DNA of 64,000 nt from Longimicrobiales bacterium (GTDB lineage Bacteria > Gemmatimonadota > Gemmatimonadetes > Longimicrobiales > Gaopeijiaceae). The stretch spans positions 248,001 to 312,000 of the forward strand of contig OX639991.1 of the NCBI GenBank assembly GCA_951828585.1, given 5' to 3'. Positions 26,906 through 34,662 of the stretch are shown piece after piece. The number at the start of each line of letters is the position of its first letter. Position 1 is the stretch's first letter. The notes beneath the pieces are model-generated. The model saw only the letters and a list, made by a program, of their open reading frames with translations, searched no databases and was not told where the DNA came from. The position numbers and the translations under genes are program-made.

Positions 26906-28382
26906 CTTCTCTCGAGTCCCCCAGCTGCTGGTGCCCGCTGGTCGCCTGTTTCCCTCTCCTCCCCCCCCGGTCCCCCTTCAGATCCCCCAACCGCGCCGAC
27001 AGTTGCCGATAGAGGGCCCCCAACCCCCACCCCACCCCCACAACAACCAGCACCAGCAACAACCACCTCAGCACCACCGCCCAGAACCCCACATCCATCA
27101 CCGGTCTCACGAACTCGTACGCCCTCAGCACCCCCCACCGCTCCGCCATCCAGTGCAGACTCGTGTGCGCCACCAGCGCCGACACCACGATCGCCCCGAT
27201 CCGCGGCTTCACCACCTTCGAAAACAGCAGCGCGAGCCCCGGCACCATGAACACCAGCACCACCAGCTGCCCCAGCTCCACCCCCACATTGAACCCCAGC
27301 AGCGACGTGAACAGGTGCGACCCCGCGAACTGCAGCGACTCGCTCAACTGAAACGAAAACCCGAAACCGTGCACGAGCCCGAAACCGAAGGCCCACGCCC
27401 ACCTCCTCCCCAGCGTCTTCCCCACGATGTTCTCGAGCGCCATGAAGACGATCGACGCCGCGATGAGCATCTCGATCAGCGGGGGAAACCATAGCGCGTT
27501 GGGCGCCAGCCCCAGCACCGACGCCACCAGGGTGATCGAGTGCGCCACGGTGAAGGCCGTGACCACCGACACGAGCGGCCAGATCCGCCGCAGCGGGATC
27601 ACCAGGCATAGCAGGAACAGCAAGTGGTCGATCCCGTCCAGGATGTGCGCGAAACCGAGGGCGACGAAACGCAGCAGCGCCTGGTGCCAGCGGGGATCGA
27701 GGCGGACGCGACCGGGATTGCCCTGGTACTGGAATACCCTCTCCGCGCCCTCGGGGGTTATGAAGCGCAGCACGGTCGCCGTGCGGATCCCCAGGTGCGC
27801 CCACGCGGGGTCGATCGAGAAGCGCGCGTCGGGCGAGGTGATGGGGGTGCGGAGGACCACGTCGAGCATGGCCTGTTCCAGCATGAGTTCGGTGGAGGGG
27901 GGGAGGGGTGGGGCGGCGATGTGCGCGACGGCGCGGTCGTAGTCGGCGAAGGAGGGATCGGAGGGGAGCGAGATGCGGGCGCCGGTCACGACCGGGGCGG
28001 GCAACCGCACCGCCTCCTCGTAGAGGGTGACGTAGTCCGCAATCCACACCTTCGCCTGGTCGGCCAGGAGCAGCGTCGCCTCCTCGATTTCGACGTACCC
28101 GGGGCCTCGCACGGGGAAGTCCACGTCGCGCATCGAGGTGAGGGGGACGCGGACGACAAGGTGAAGCGCCCCTGCCTCGGCCTTCACGAAGGCGCGCACG
28201 ATCACGTCGGCGGGGATTTCGTGGGGGGCGGGCGGGGGAATGGCGGCAGCGGACGGGGTGGCCGGGCGCGCCGACCGGGCAACCGTGCCGGCGCTGCCCA
28301 ACCCTCCCGCAGGCGCAACGAGCAGCCACATCGCCGCCGCCAGCGCGACAATCGCACCGCTCCGAAATCTCCGTCCTCTCAT
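26874..28382 (-). CDS. HupE/UreJ-family membrane protein with exported N-terminal domain
   Basis: 502 aa from ATG 28382, directly behind GGAGGGGTGGG. A signal-like helix (about 8-28) precedes a periplasmic region of roughly 240 residues. The HupE/UreJ-2 domain follows: the signature GFAHILDGIDHLLFLLCLV with paired His, AFTVAHSITL, IEMLIAASIVFMALEN and GLVHGFGFSF, about seven to eight helices, and a charged tail. HupE/UreJ proteins are linked with nickel uptake or hydrogenase/urease maturation, but this long form is widespread without them and may carry other metals. The array begins within its 3' end, so array genes may be read through from here. Confidence 0.8.
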   Translation of the reverse strand: MRGRRFRSGAIVALAAAMWLLVAPAGGLGSAGTVARSARPATPSAAAIPPPAPHEIPADVIVRAFVKAEAGALHLVVRVPLTSMRDVDFPVRGPGYVEIEEATLLLADQAKVWIADYVTLYEEAVRLPAPVVTGARISLPSDPSFADYDRAVAHIAAPPLPPSTELMLEQAMLDVVLRTPITSPDARFSIDPAWAHLGIRTATVLRFITPEGAERVFQYQGNPGRVRLDPRWHQALLRFVALGFAHILDGIDHLLFLLCLVIPLRRIWPLVSVVTAFTVAHSITLVASVLGLAPNALWFPPLIEMLIAASIVFMALENIVGKTLGRRWAWAFGFGLVHGFGFSFQLSESLQFAGSHLFTSLLGFNVGVELGQLVVLVFMVPGLALLFSKVVKPRIGAIVVSALVAHTSLHWMAERWGVLRAYEFVRPVMDVGFWAVVLRWLLLVLVVVGVGWGLGALYRQLSARLGDLKGDRGGRRGKQATSGHQQLGDSREDEQKNARSQG

Positions 28383-28593
28383 CCCACCCCTCCAACAGGC
28401 CTGTCGCCGAGGTCCAACCGTCCGCGCCACCTTCCGGGACGGACGAATGTTGGGGGAAACCGGCCGTTGCCCAAGAGGCCCGCTCCACCACCAACTGCTA
28501 CCCTGGCCCCCCAACCCTTGGCTGACAAGCCATCCGCGCCGTACTTTGCTCCCCGAATCGTCACCCGTGCCCCCCTCACACAGGGAACTCACC

Positions 28594-29766
28594 ATGAAGC
28601 GCAAACAGCTTCTAGCCGTGGCTCTGGTCGTCGCCGTCGTGGTCGTCTACTTCGCCCAGAACCGCCTCCAGGCCGCGGCCGACCGCGTCGCCGATGCGCC
28701 GATCTTCGAGGTCGACCCGTTCTGGCCCCAACCCCTTCCCAATCACTGGGTTCTGGGGTCCGTCGTGGGGGTCGGCGTGGACTCGCGCGACCACGTCTTC
28801 ATCGTGCACCGCCAGGCGCCGCTCAACGAACGGACCGAGATCGGCGCGGCCCAGGATCCACCCACCGGCGAGTGCTGCATGCCGGCTCCGTATGTGCTGG
28901 AGTTCGACCCGGAGGGCAACCTGGTGAACTCCTGGGGCGGGCCCGGCGAGGGGTACACGTGGCCGCAATCCAACCACGGCATCACCGTCGACCCGATGGA
29001 CAACATCTGGATCGGGGGCAACGGCGCGGACTCGCACATCCTCAAGTTCTCGCGCGACGGGGAGTTCCTCGCGTCCTACGGCGAGGTGGGCGCCGACATG
29101 CCCAGCAGCAACAGCACCAGCTCCTTCGGGCGCGTTGCCAAGATTTCCTTCGACGCCGCGGCCAACGAGGCATACCTGGCCGACGGCTACGTCAACAAGC
29201 GCGTGGCCGTCCTGGACATCAACACGGGCGAGCTGAAGCGCTTCTGGGGCGCCTACGGCAACACGCCCGACGACACCCGCATGGGCCCCTACGACCCCGA
29301 CGCGCCGCTGCCGCAGCAGTTCCGCAACCCGGTCCACTGCGCGGATCCATCGAGCGATGATTTCGTCTACGTCTGCGACCGCCAGGCCAACCGCATCCAG
29401 GTCTTCCGCAAGGACGGCACCTTCGTGGACGAGGTGCGGATCGCGCCGCGCACCCTGGGCGACGGGTCCACCTGGGACATCGCGTTCTCCCGCGATCCCG
29501 AGCAGCGCTACATGTACGTGGCCGACGGGAAGAACATGAAGGTGTACGTGATGGACCGGCTCAACCTGGAGGTGCTGACCAGCTTCGGCGACGGGGGACG
29601 CCAGCCGGGGCTCTTCTTCGCCGTGCACAGCATCGCGACCGACTCGCAGGGCAACATCTACACGACCGAGACCTACGAGGGGAAGCGGGTGCAGAAGTTC
29701 GTCTACAAGGGGCTGGGGCCGGTGACGGCGATGAACCAGGGGGCGCCCTGGCCGAGGAACAACTGA
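28594..29766 (+). CDS. NHL-repeat beta-propeller, secreted or membrane-tethered
   Basis: 390 aa, ATG 28594 (AGGGA upstream). The N-terminal hydrophobic helix LLAVALVVAVVVVYFAQN is either an uncleaved anchor or a signal. The propeller begins FEVDPFWPQPLPNHW, which is common in exported peptidylglycine-lyase-like NHL proteins, and continues VGVDSRDHVFIVHRQ, EFDPEGNLVNSWGGPGEGY, GITVDPMDNIWIGGNG, VYVCDRQANRIQVFRKDG and MYVADGKNMKVYV. The catalytic reaction is unknown. It is the first of four same-strand genes (gaps 32, 8 and 7 nt) encoding exported proteins. Confidence 0.85.
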   Translation: MKRKQLLAVALVVAVVVVYFAQNRLQAAADRVADAPIFEVDPFWPQPLPNHWVLGSVVGVGVDSRDHVFIVHRQAPLNERTEIGAAQDPPTGECCMPAPYVLEFDPEGNLVNSWGGPGEGYTWPQSNHGITVDPMDNIWIGGNGADSHILKFSRDGEFLASYGEVGADMPSSNSTSSFGRVAKISFDAAANEAYLADGYVNKRVAVLDINTGELKRFWGAYGNTPDDTRMGPYDPDAPLPQQFRNPVHCADPSSDDFVYVCDRQANRIQVFRKDGTFVDEVRIAPRTLGDGSTWDIAFSRDPEQRYMYVADGKNMKVYVMDRLNLEVLTSFGDGGRQPGLFFAVHSIATDSQGNIYTTETYEGKRVQKFVYKGLGPVTAMNQGAPWPRNN

Positions 29767-29798
29767 GAGAGAACCACCAAATGAGAGGACCGAACACC

Positions 29799-30488
29799 AT
29801 GAAGATCAAAGCGATCGCACCCACCATCGTGCTTGCCGGCGCGGTGATGGGAACCACCTGGGCGTGCAGTGGCGCGGAGGGGGACGGGGCCGCAGACACC
29901 CCGCAGGAGACCATGACCTTCTTCATCACCAGCGCGGGGCCGGGTGACGGGGCCAATTTGGGCGGGCTCGATGGGGCCGACGCCCACTGTGAGACGCTCG
30001 CGGCCGCGCAGGGGGCTGGGGGCCGGGGCTGGATGGCCTACCTCAGCACGATCAACGACGACGGGAGCGCGGCCGTGAACGCGCGCGACCGGATCGGCAG
30101 GGGCCCGTGGCACAACCACGGCGGCGTGCTGGTCGCCAACAACGTCGATGAACTCCACTCCGACGCGGCCAACCTGACCAAGGAGACGATTCTCACCGAG
30201 ATGGGTGACATGGTCAACGGCCGCGGCGACGACCCCAACATGCACGACATCCTGACCGGGTCGAACCTGGACGGGACCGCGTATACCGGCGACGGCTACG
30301 ACAACTGCGGCAACTGGACCAGCAACAGCGCCGAGGGTAGCGCGGCGGTCGGCCACCATGACCGCACCGGCGGCGGCCAGAACCCCACCTCGTGGAACTC
30401 GGCGCACGGATCGCGCGGTTGCGGTCAGGAGAACCTGCAGGGCACCGGCGGCAACGGGTTCTTCTACTGCTTTGCGACCGGCGGGTGA
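29799..30488 (+). CDS. Lectin-like lipoprotein
   Basis: 229 aa from ATG 29799 (AGAGGA 8 nt upstream; ATG 29781 is an alternative). The signal ends in the lipobox TTWAC. The mature protein begins FFITSAGPGDGANLGGLDGADAHC, the opening of a C-type-lectin-like fold often annotated as lectin in environmental bacteria. It continues with the WMAYLSTINDDG, RIGRGPWHNHGGVLVANNVDELH and YDNCGNWTS blocks and a Cys-rich end (GCGQENL...FFYCFATGG). Four or more Cys could form two disulfides. Second gene of the exported run; sugar binding is inferred from fold only. Confidence 0.75.
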   Translation: MKIKAIAPTIVLAGAVMGTTWACSGAEGDGAADTPQETMTFFITSAGPGDGANLGGLDGADAHCETLAAAQGAGGRGWMAYLSTINDDGSAAVNARDRIGRGPWHNHGGVLVANNVDELHSDAANLTKETILTEMGDMVNGRGDDPNMHDILTGSNLDGTAYTGDGYDNCGNWTSNSAEGSAAVGHHDRTGGGQNPTSWNSAHGSRGCGQENLQGTGGNGFFYCFATGG

Positions 30489-30496
30489 GGGGGGCC

Positions 30497-31333
30497 ATGC
30501 GGGCTGCGTGGGCAACCGCGGCAGCGATGCTCGCGGCGTGCGGTCCGGGCGACGAAGGGGCTTCTGCCGACACACAGGCGCCACTATCCGCGGAGCCCCA
30601 GGAGGTCAACACCGTCTTCGTCGAGGAGATGACGTGGACCGAGGTCCGGGACGCGATCGCCGGCGGCGCTACCACCGTGATCATCCCCACCGCCGGGACC
30701 GAGCAGAACGGGCCCCACATGGTGACGGGCAAGCACCGCTACATCATCGAGGCGGCCAGCGACCGGATCGCGCGGGAGCTGGGCAACGCGCTGGTGGCGC
30801 CGGTCGTCACCTACGTGCCGGAGGGGAACGTGGATCCGCCGTCGGGCCACATGCGCTACGCCGGGACGGTCACCCTGCCGAACGAGTTCTTCATGAAGCT
30901 GCTCGAATACGCGGCGCGCAGTTTCCGGGTGCATGGATTCACCGACATCGTCTTGATCGGCGACAGTGGGGGCAACCAGCGTGGGATGGAGGAGGTCGCG
31001 GGCCTGCTGAACGGGGAGTGGGGGGGCGAGGGGGCACGGGTGCACTTCATCGGGGACTACTATGCGGCGAACGGCTACCGCGAATGGCTGGCCGAACAGG
31101 GAGAGACCGAGGAGAGCATTGGGCGGCACGCGGGGATCACCGACACCTCGCTGCTACTCTACGTGGCACCGCAGCACATCCGGCAGGACCAGCTGGCGCC
31201 GGGGGGCGGATTCGAGGGCAGCGGCGTCTCGGGCGATCCGACACGGGCTTCGGCGGAATACGGCGAGATGGGGATGGAGTTGCGGGTGGGTGCGGCCGTA
31301 AGGCAGATCCGGGATGCGGTCGGCGGGGGATAG
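30497..31333 (+). CDS. Creatininase-like lipoprotein with altered metal-ligand motifs
   Basis: 278 aa, ATG 30497 behind GAGGGGGG. The lipobox is MLAAC. The rest is the creatininase fold (TWTEVRDAIAGGATTVIIPTAGTEQNGPHM, GHMRYAGTVTLP, LIGDSGGN). The usual motif EQHGPHLPLxTD reads EQNGPHMVTGKH here (Glu69, Asn71, His80), and NGHGGN reads GDSGGN. Two canonical ligand positions (first His, Asp) and the second His are therefore replaced. Either this subgroup uses a rearranged site or it has lost amidohydrolase activity. Being a lipoprotein is also unusual, since classical creatininases are cytoplasmic. Gap of 8 nt from the lectin-like gene. Confidence 0.75.
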   Translation: MRAAWATAAAMLAACGPGDEGASADTQAPLSAEPQEVNTVFVEEMTWTEVRDAIAGGATTVIIPTAGTEQNGPHMVTGKHRYIIEAASDRIARELGNALVAPVVTYVPEGNVDPPSGHMRYAGTVTLPNEFFMKLLEYAARSFRVHGFTDIVLIGDSGGNQRGMEEVAGLLNGEWGGEGARVHFIGDYYAANGYREWLAEQGETEESIGRHAGITDTSLLLYVAPQHIRQDQLAPGGGFEGSGVSGDPTRASAEYGEMGMELRVGAAVRQIRDAVGGG

Positions 31334-31340
31334 GGTGGTG

Positions 31341-32132
31341 ATGATGCGTTGCGCGGCCCACTGGGCGACGGTTGCGGCTGTCGTTGCACTCGTGGCGGTG
31401 GGCACGGGGCTGAGCGAGACAACCACCCAGGAACCCCCTCCCCCCACCGACACCGCAACCTTCACCCTGACCGGCGAGATCCTCGACGGGCTCATCGACG
31501 TGCCGGTGATCGCCGCGGTCATCAAGGTCCCCGAACTGCGCCGGTTCACCTTCACCGACGTGAACGGGCGCTTCCACTTTTCCGACTTCCCCGAGGGCAC
31601 CTGGGAGATTATCGTCGAGCACCTTGGCTACAACACGGTCGAGGGCACGGTCACGTTGACCGAGGGGAACGGCCTCTTGCTGCGCATGACCCCCAACCCG
31701 GTGGCGCTGGAGGGACTCGAGGTGATGACGCGGTCGGACCGGCTCCTGGCCGAGAGGCGGCAGCGCTTTCCCTTCCGGGTCACGAGGATCTCGCCCCGGA
31801 TGCTCGCCGAGGCGATCAACGCCGACCCCACGGCCATCTTCCGGCGCAATTCGCTCTCGTACATCGCCGCATGCCCCGCACCGCCGACTCGCGCAACCGA
31901 CTGGATGACTCCCGATTGTGTGATGAAGAGCGGGGGCGCGGCCAGGATCCGCATCTACCTGGACGAGTTCCCCATGGCGGGGGGGATGATCCACCTGAGC
32001 GCGATGGCCAAGGAGATGATCCACTCCATGGACTGGATCCCGGAGACCGCGCAGTTGCGGGTCTACACGAAGGCGTTCATTCAGCGGCTGGACGAGGGGG
32101 CGTACAGCCTGGAGCCGCTGATCTGGGAGTAG
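31341..32132 (+). CDS. Carboxypeptidase-regulatory-like/plug-like secreted protein
   Basis: 263 aa; ATG 31341 or 31344. The signal is WATVAAVVALVAVGTG. It has a CarboxypepD-regulatory-like Ig fold (about 35-120: FTLTGEILDGLIDVPVIAAVI, FTFTDVNGRFHFSDFPEGTWEI, LRMTPNPVALEGLEVM). A segment like the plug of TonB receptors follows (MLAEAINADPTAIFRRNS ... IRIYLDEFPMAGG). The beta-barrel that would complete a receptor is absent, and the gene ends cleanly. It is the last of the four-gene run and is followed by an inverted repeat with T-run. Confidence 0.7.
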   Translation: MMRCAAHWATVAAVVALVAVGTGLSETTTQEPPPPTDTATFTLTGEILDGLIDVPVIAAVIKVPELRRFTFTDVNGRFHFSDFPEGTWEIIVEHLGYNTVEGTVTLTEGNGLLLRMTPNPVALEGLEVMTRSDRLLAERRQRFPFRVTRISPRMLAEAINADPTAIFRRNSLSYIAACPAPPTRATDWMTPDCVMKSGGAARIRIYLDEFPMAGGMIHLSAMAKEMIHSMDWIPETAQLRVYTKAFIQRLDEGAYSLEPLIWE

Positions 32133-32136
32133 CGAT

Positions 32137-32178
32137 CTGCTAGCAAAAAGTGCTGGTAATGTCTGGCGTTGCTAGCAG
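32137..32178. terminator. Bidirectional terminator-like inverted repeat
   Basis: CTGCTAGCAA (32137-32146) and TTGCTAGCAG (32169-32178) are exact reverse complements with a 22-nt loop. A TTTT run follows. It lies between the convergent stops at 32132 and 32207. The half-site TCTGCTAGCA also occurs twice at 63696-63719, in another convergent gap. Confidence 0.45.
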
Positions 32179-32206
32179 GTTTTGCTGGCACTCCGGGGGA
32201 GGTCCC

Positions 32207-33424
32207 CTATCCGGAACGTTTACCGCGCCGCAGCCGGTACATCGTCAGGGCAACCGAGAAGCCCGACCACGCCATGATCACGACCGCGAGCGCGAAGAGC
32301 CCGGCCAGCGCCTGCCCGGCAAGTCCCCAGTACTCCCCCGTGTGTGCGTAGCGGAGAAACTCCTGGGCGCGGTGGCCCGGTGTCCCGTCCCGGAATAGTT
32401 CTGCCGAGGCCACGACGCCGGTCCCCCGATCGACCATGAGGACGACTGCCTTCTGCGGCTGTCCGGCGCGTCCGGTGCGCACGTCCACCCGTATCTCCAT
32501 CGCCTCTGCGCGGGGAAGCGTGAGCGCGATGCTTCGCCACCCCGGAATCCGGGCCTCGGCGGCCGCCAGGGCCCCGGGGTGGCCCTCTCCGCCACCCCCC
32601 CCTCCCCCTTCCACCTCATCCCCTCCCCCCCACAGCACCACCCCCACGACCGGGTACACCCTGTCACCCACCGCCGGATACGACAGCACCACCCCCGTGA
32701 CCGAGATCGCCATCAGCGGAACCATCGACCAGATCCCGACCACGTAGTGCCAGTTGAGTCGCCGCGCCACCCCGCGCACGCCGCGCCGGAATACGAGGTT
32801 CTCGGTGACCGCCCTCTTTGTGATGCGCCGCGGCAGCCACAGCAGCGGCCCGGTCAGCAACAGGAACAGAAACGCCACGTTGGCCGCGCCAGTTACGGCC
32901 CGGCCCTTGCGCACCCCGCCCCCCGACGCGCCCAGCCAGCGGTGCCACCCGCGCACGCCCTCGAAGAAGCCCTCCAGGAGCGGGAAGCCCTCGCCCAGCA
33001 CTTCACCCGTCCAGGGGTCCACGAAAACGCGCCGGTCCCGTCCGGCGTGCACCTGCACGGCCGCGCCGGAGCGGTTCCGGTACTCGATGGAGGTGGCCGT
33101 GAAGGGGCGGTCCGTTCCCGCCCCCCAAGCCACCGCCGCCTCCACGATTTCGTCGGGAGATAGGCGCGGGGCACCCTCCCGCACGACCACCGACAGGCGA
33201 CGCTCGGCCAGCGACATCAGCGCGTCCTCACACACCAGCACGACCCCGGTCACGGCCATCGTGACGATGAAGAGGCCGGCGGCGAGGGCCACCGACAGGT
33301 GCAGACGGAAGAGGACCGTGCGGATCAGGTTCCGGAGCCGCCCCGGCGGAACGTTGCCCTCCGCAGCCTGCGGAGCACGGCGGCGACCCACCGAGCGCGG
33401 CGAGGCCGGGTCTTCTCCCACGGA
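32207..33424 (-). CDS. PepSY-associated membrane protein
   Basis: About 405 aa. The start is uncertain: GTG 33424 clears the upstream gene, while the longer frame to 33496 overlaps it. Four membrane helices with the PepSY-TM layout: LHLSVALAAGLFIVTMAVTGVVLV near the N-terminus, a periplasmic domain with FVDPWTGEVLGEG and the WHRWLG motif, a second helix (ANVAFLFLLLTGPLLWLP), a third after LNWHYVVGIWS, and a fourth near the end (LAGLFALAVVIMAWSGF). Such proteins are tied to iron-siderophore reduction or uptake. A Gly-rich insert (VEGGGGGGGEGH) sits in the second periplasmic loop. Confidence 0.8.
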   Translation of the reverse strand, partial: SVGEDPASPRSVGRRRAPQAAEGNVPPGRLRNLIRTVLFRLHLSVALAAGLFIVTMAVTGVVLVCEDALMSLAERRLSVVVREGAPRLSPDEIVEAAVAWGAGTDRPFTATSIEYRNRSGAAVQVHAGRDRRVFVDPWTGEVLGEGFPLLEGFFEGVRGWHRWLGASGGGVRKGRAVTGAANVAFLFLLLTGPLLWLPRRITKRAVTENLVFRRGVRGVARRLNWHYVVGIWSMVPLMAISVTGVVLSYPAVGDRVYPVVGVVLWGGGDEVEGGGGGGGEGHPGALAAAEARIPGWRSIALTLPRAEAMEIRVDVRTGRAGQPQKAVVLMVDRGTGVVASAELFRDGTPGHRAQEFLRYAHTGEYWGLAGQALAGLFALAVVIMAWSGFSVALTMYRLRRGKRSG

Positions 33425-33446
33425 CTGGCGCGCAGCCCGCGTAGAG

Positions 33447-33983
33447 CTAGTTGAGCCTGACGTAGCGCTCCAGGCGCGCGACTTCCTCTTCGTCAACGTA
33501 CTTCCCGATCTCGCGGCGGAACTGGTCCATGTCCACGTACGGGCGGTACTCCTCGAACTCGTGCGCCATGCGGTCGCCGACGCCGGGGATCAGGAGGATT
33601 TCCTCGGTGGAGGCGTCGTTGAGGCTGAGGGGCAGCCAGAGCCACTCGTAGGCCGCGAGCGCCGCCTCCTCGCCGATGGCGCCGACCAGGACGGCGTGGA
33701 CGTCGACCATGTTCGCGAACGGCCGCGCATCCATGAGGGCCACGACCGCTCCTTCGGTCATCCCCGCTACGGCGCCGAGGGTCTCGCCGGAGGCCTCGTT
33801 GGGGTTGAGGAGCATGTTCCCGTCGGCCGCATCGGCCGCGGGGTCGATGGTGGCCGCCTCCATGGTCGCCACTGGAGCGGCTTCCTCGGCCTCGCCGGAA
33901 TCGGTGTCGCCACCGCCGCATGCGAGTGCAACGGCCGGCAGGAGGAGAATGCCAACGGGAAGCAGGGGTCTCTTGGAGCGCAT
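33447..33983 (-). CDS. Lipoprotein with helix-hairpin-helix motifs
   Basis: 178 aa. The signal ends in the lipobox AVALAC; an acidic, Ala-rich linker follows (about 24-55). Two ComEA-like helix-hairpin-helix units come next: LNPNEASGETLGAVAGMTEG and LNDASTEEILLIPGVGDRMA. Such motifs bind DNA backbone in ComEA or act as protein scaffolds. The acidic context argues against strong DNA binding. It is upstream of the PepSY gene on the same strand with little or no gap, so it is likely co-transcribed. Confidence 0.75.
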   Translation of the reverse strand: MRSKRPLLPVGILLLPAVALACGGGDTDSGEAEEAAPVATMEAATIDPAADAADGNMLLNPNEASGETLGAVAGMTEGAVVALMDARPFANMVDVHAVLVGAIGEEAALAAYEWLWLPLSLNDASTEEILLIPGVGDRMAHEFEEYRPYVDMDQFRREIGKYVDEEEVARLERYVRLN

Positions 33984-34241
33984 GTTTGCCCTTCCTATGG
34001 ATGATTGGGGACACCGACAGATCGAATCTTCGAACGTCTTCCACCACGGGAGCGTTCACGACACCCGAGATGGACACCCAACATAGGTGGGCCCTCCGGG
34101 CCGCGCTACTCGACGCAACCCTCACGCTCATCCGCAGGGCGGCTCGGCCCGCCGTCGACCTGGCGGCCAGCCGCCCGCGGAACAGCTGTGCGCTCACCGC
34201 GTGCCGCTCATCCGCGCCACGCGGTGCTTGACCAGCCCCGG

Positions 34242-34508
34242 CTAGTTTCCGGTCGCGGCGGTGTCGGGCTGTTCGGCGTCGGGATCCTCGTGCTCCTCGC
34301 CCTCCTCGCCTTCCTCCGCCTCGCCCTCGGCACCTTCGTCCATGTCGCCTTCGGTGGAGGCTTCTTCGAGCGGTGTCGCCTCCATGGTCTCGGCCTCTTC
34401 GGCGGGAGCGTCCGCGTCCGCGGAATCGGCGTCTCCTCCGCCACAGGCAAGCGTGAGTGTGGGAACGAGAACGAATGCAAGCAGCAGGGCCAGGGTTCTG
34501 TGTCGCAT
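34242..34508 (-). CDS. Small acidic lipoprotein
   Basis: 88 aa from ATG 34508 behind GGAGAGGA. The signal ends in the lipobox TLTLAC, then GGGDADSADADAPAEE. The rest is almost wholly Glu, Asp, Ala and Gly (EGEAEEGEEGEEHEDPD). No fold is expected. Similar tails occur in the N-terminus of the neighbouring helix-hairpin-helix lipoprotein (ACGGGDTDSGEAEEA), so the two genes share an origin at least in their leader parts. Confidence 0.65.
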   Translation of the reverse strand: MRHRTLALLLAFVLVPTLTLACGGGDADSADADAPAEEAETMEATPLEEASTEGDMDEGAEGEAEEGEEGEEHEDPDAEQPDTAATGN

Positions 34509-34597
34509 CATTCCTCTCCTCTCGGCGAGTGGTGTGTCTGCATGAGCTTCGGGATGCAAATCTGCATACCGAGCTTCACCTTAGGCGACATAATACA

Positions 34598-34617
34598 GGC
34601 GCGGGGGCGCCCGCGCC
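34598..34617. promoter_or_regulatory. Strong GC hairpin in divergent promoter region
   Basis: GGCGCGGG and CCCGCGCC are perfect 8-bp complements around a GGCG loop. They lie between the divergent starts at 34508 and 34663. Position rules out an ordinary terminator of a neighbouring gene, so it could be a 5' leader structure or a regulator site. Confidence 0.35.
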
Positions 34618-34662
34618 AACGAACCAGCCCTCCGGGGTGTCTTATACGCTGTCAGAGGGAAG

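Noticed and set aside
33425-33496. Longer N-terminus for the PepSY membrane protein
   Set aside because: It would overlap the 3' end of the helix-hairpin-helix gene and adds Ser/Arg-rich residues with no family similarity.
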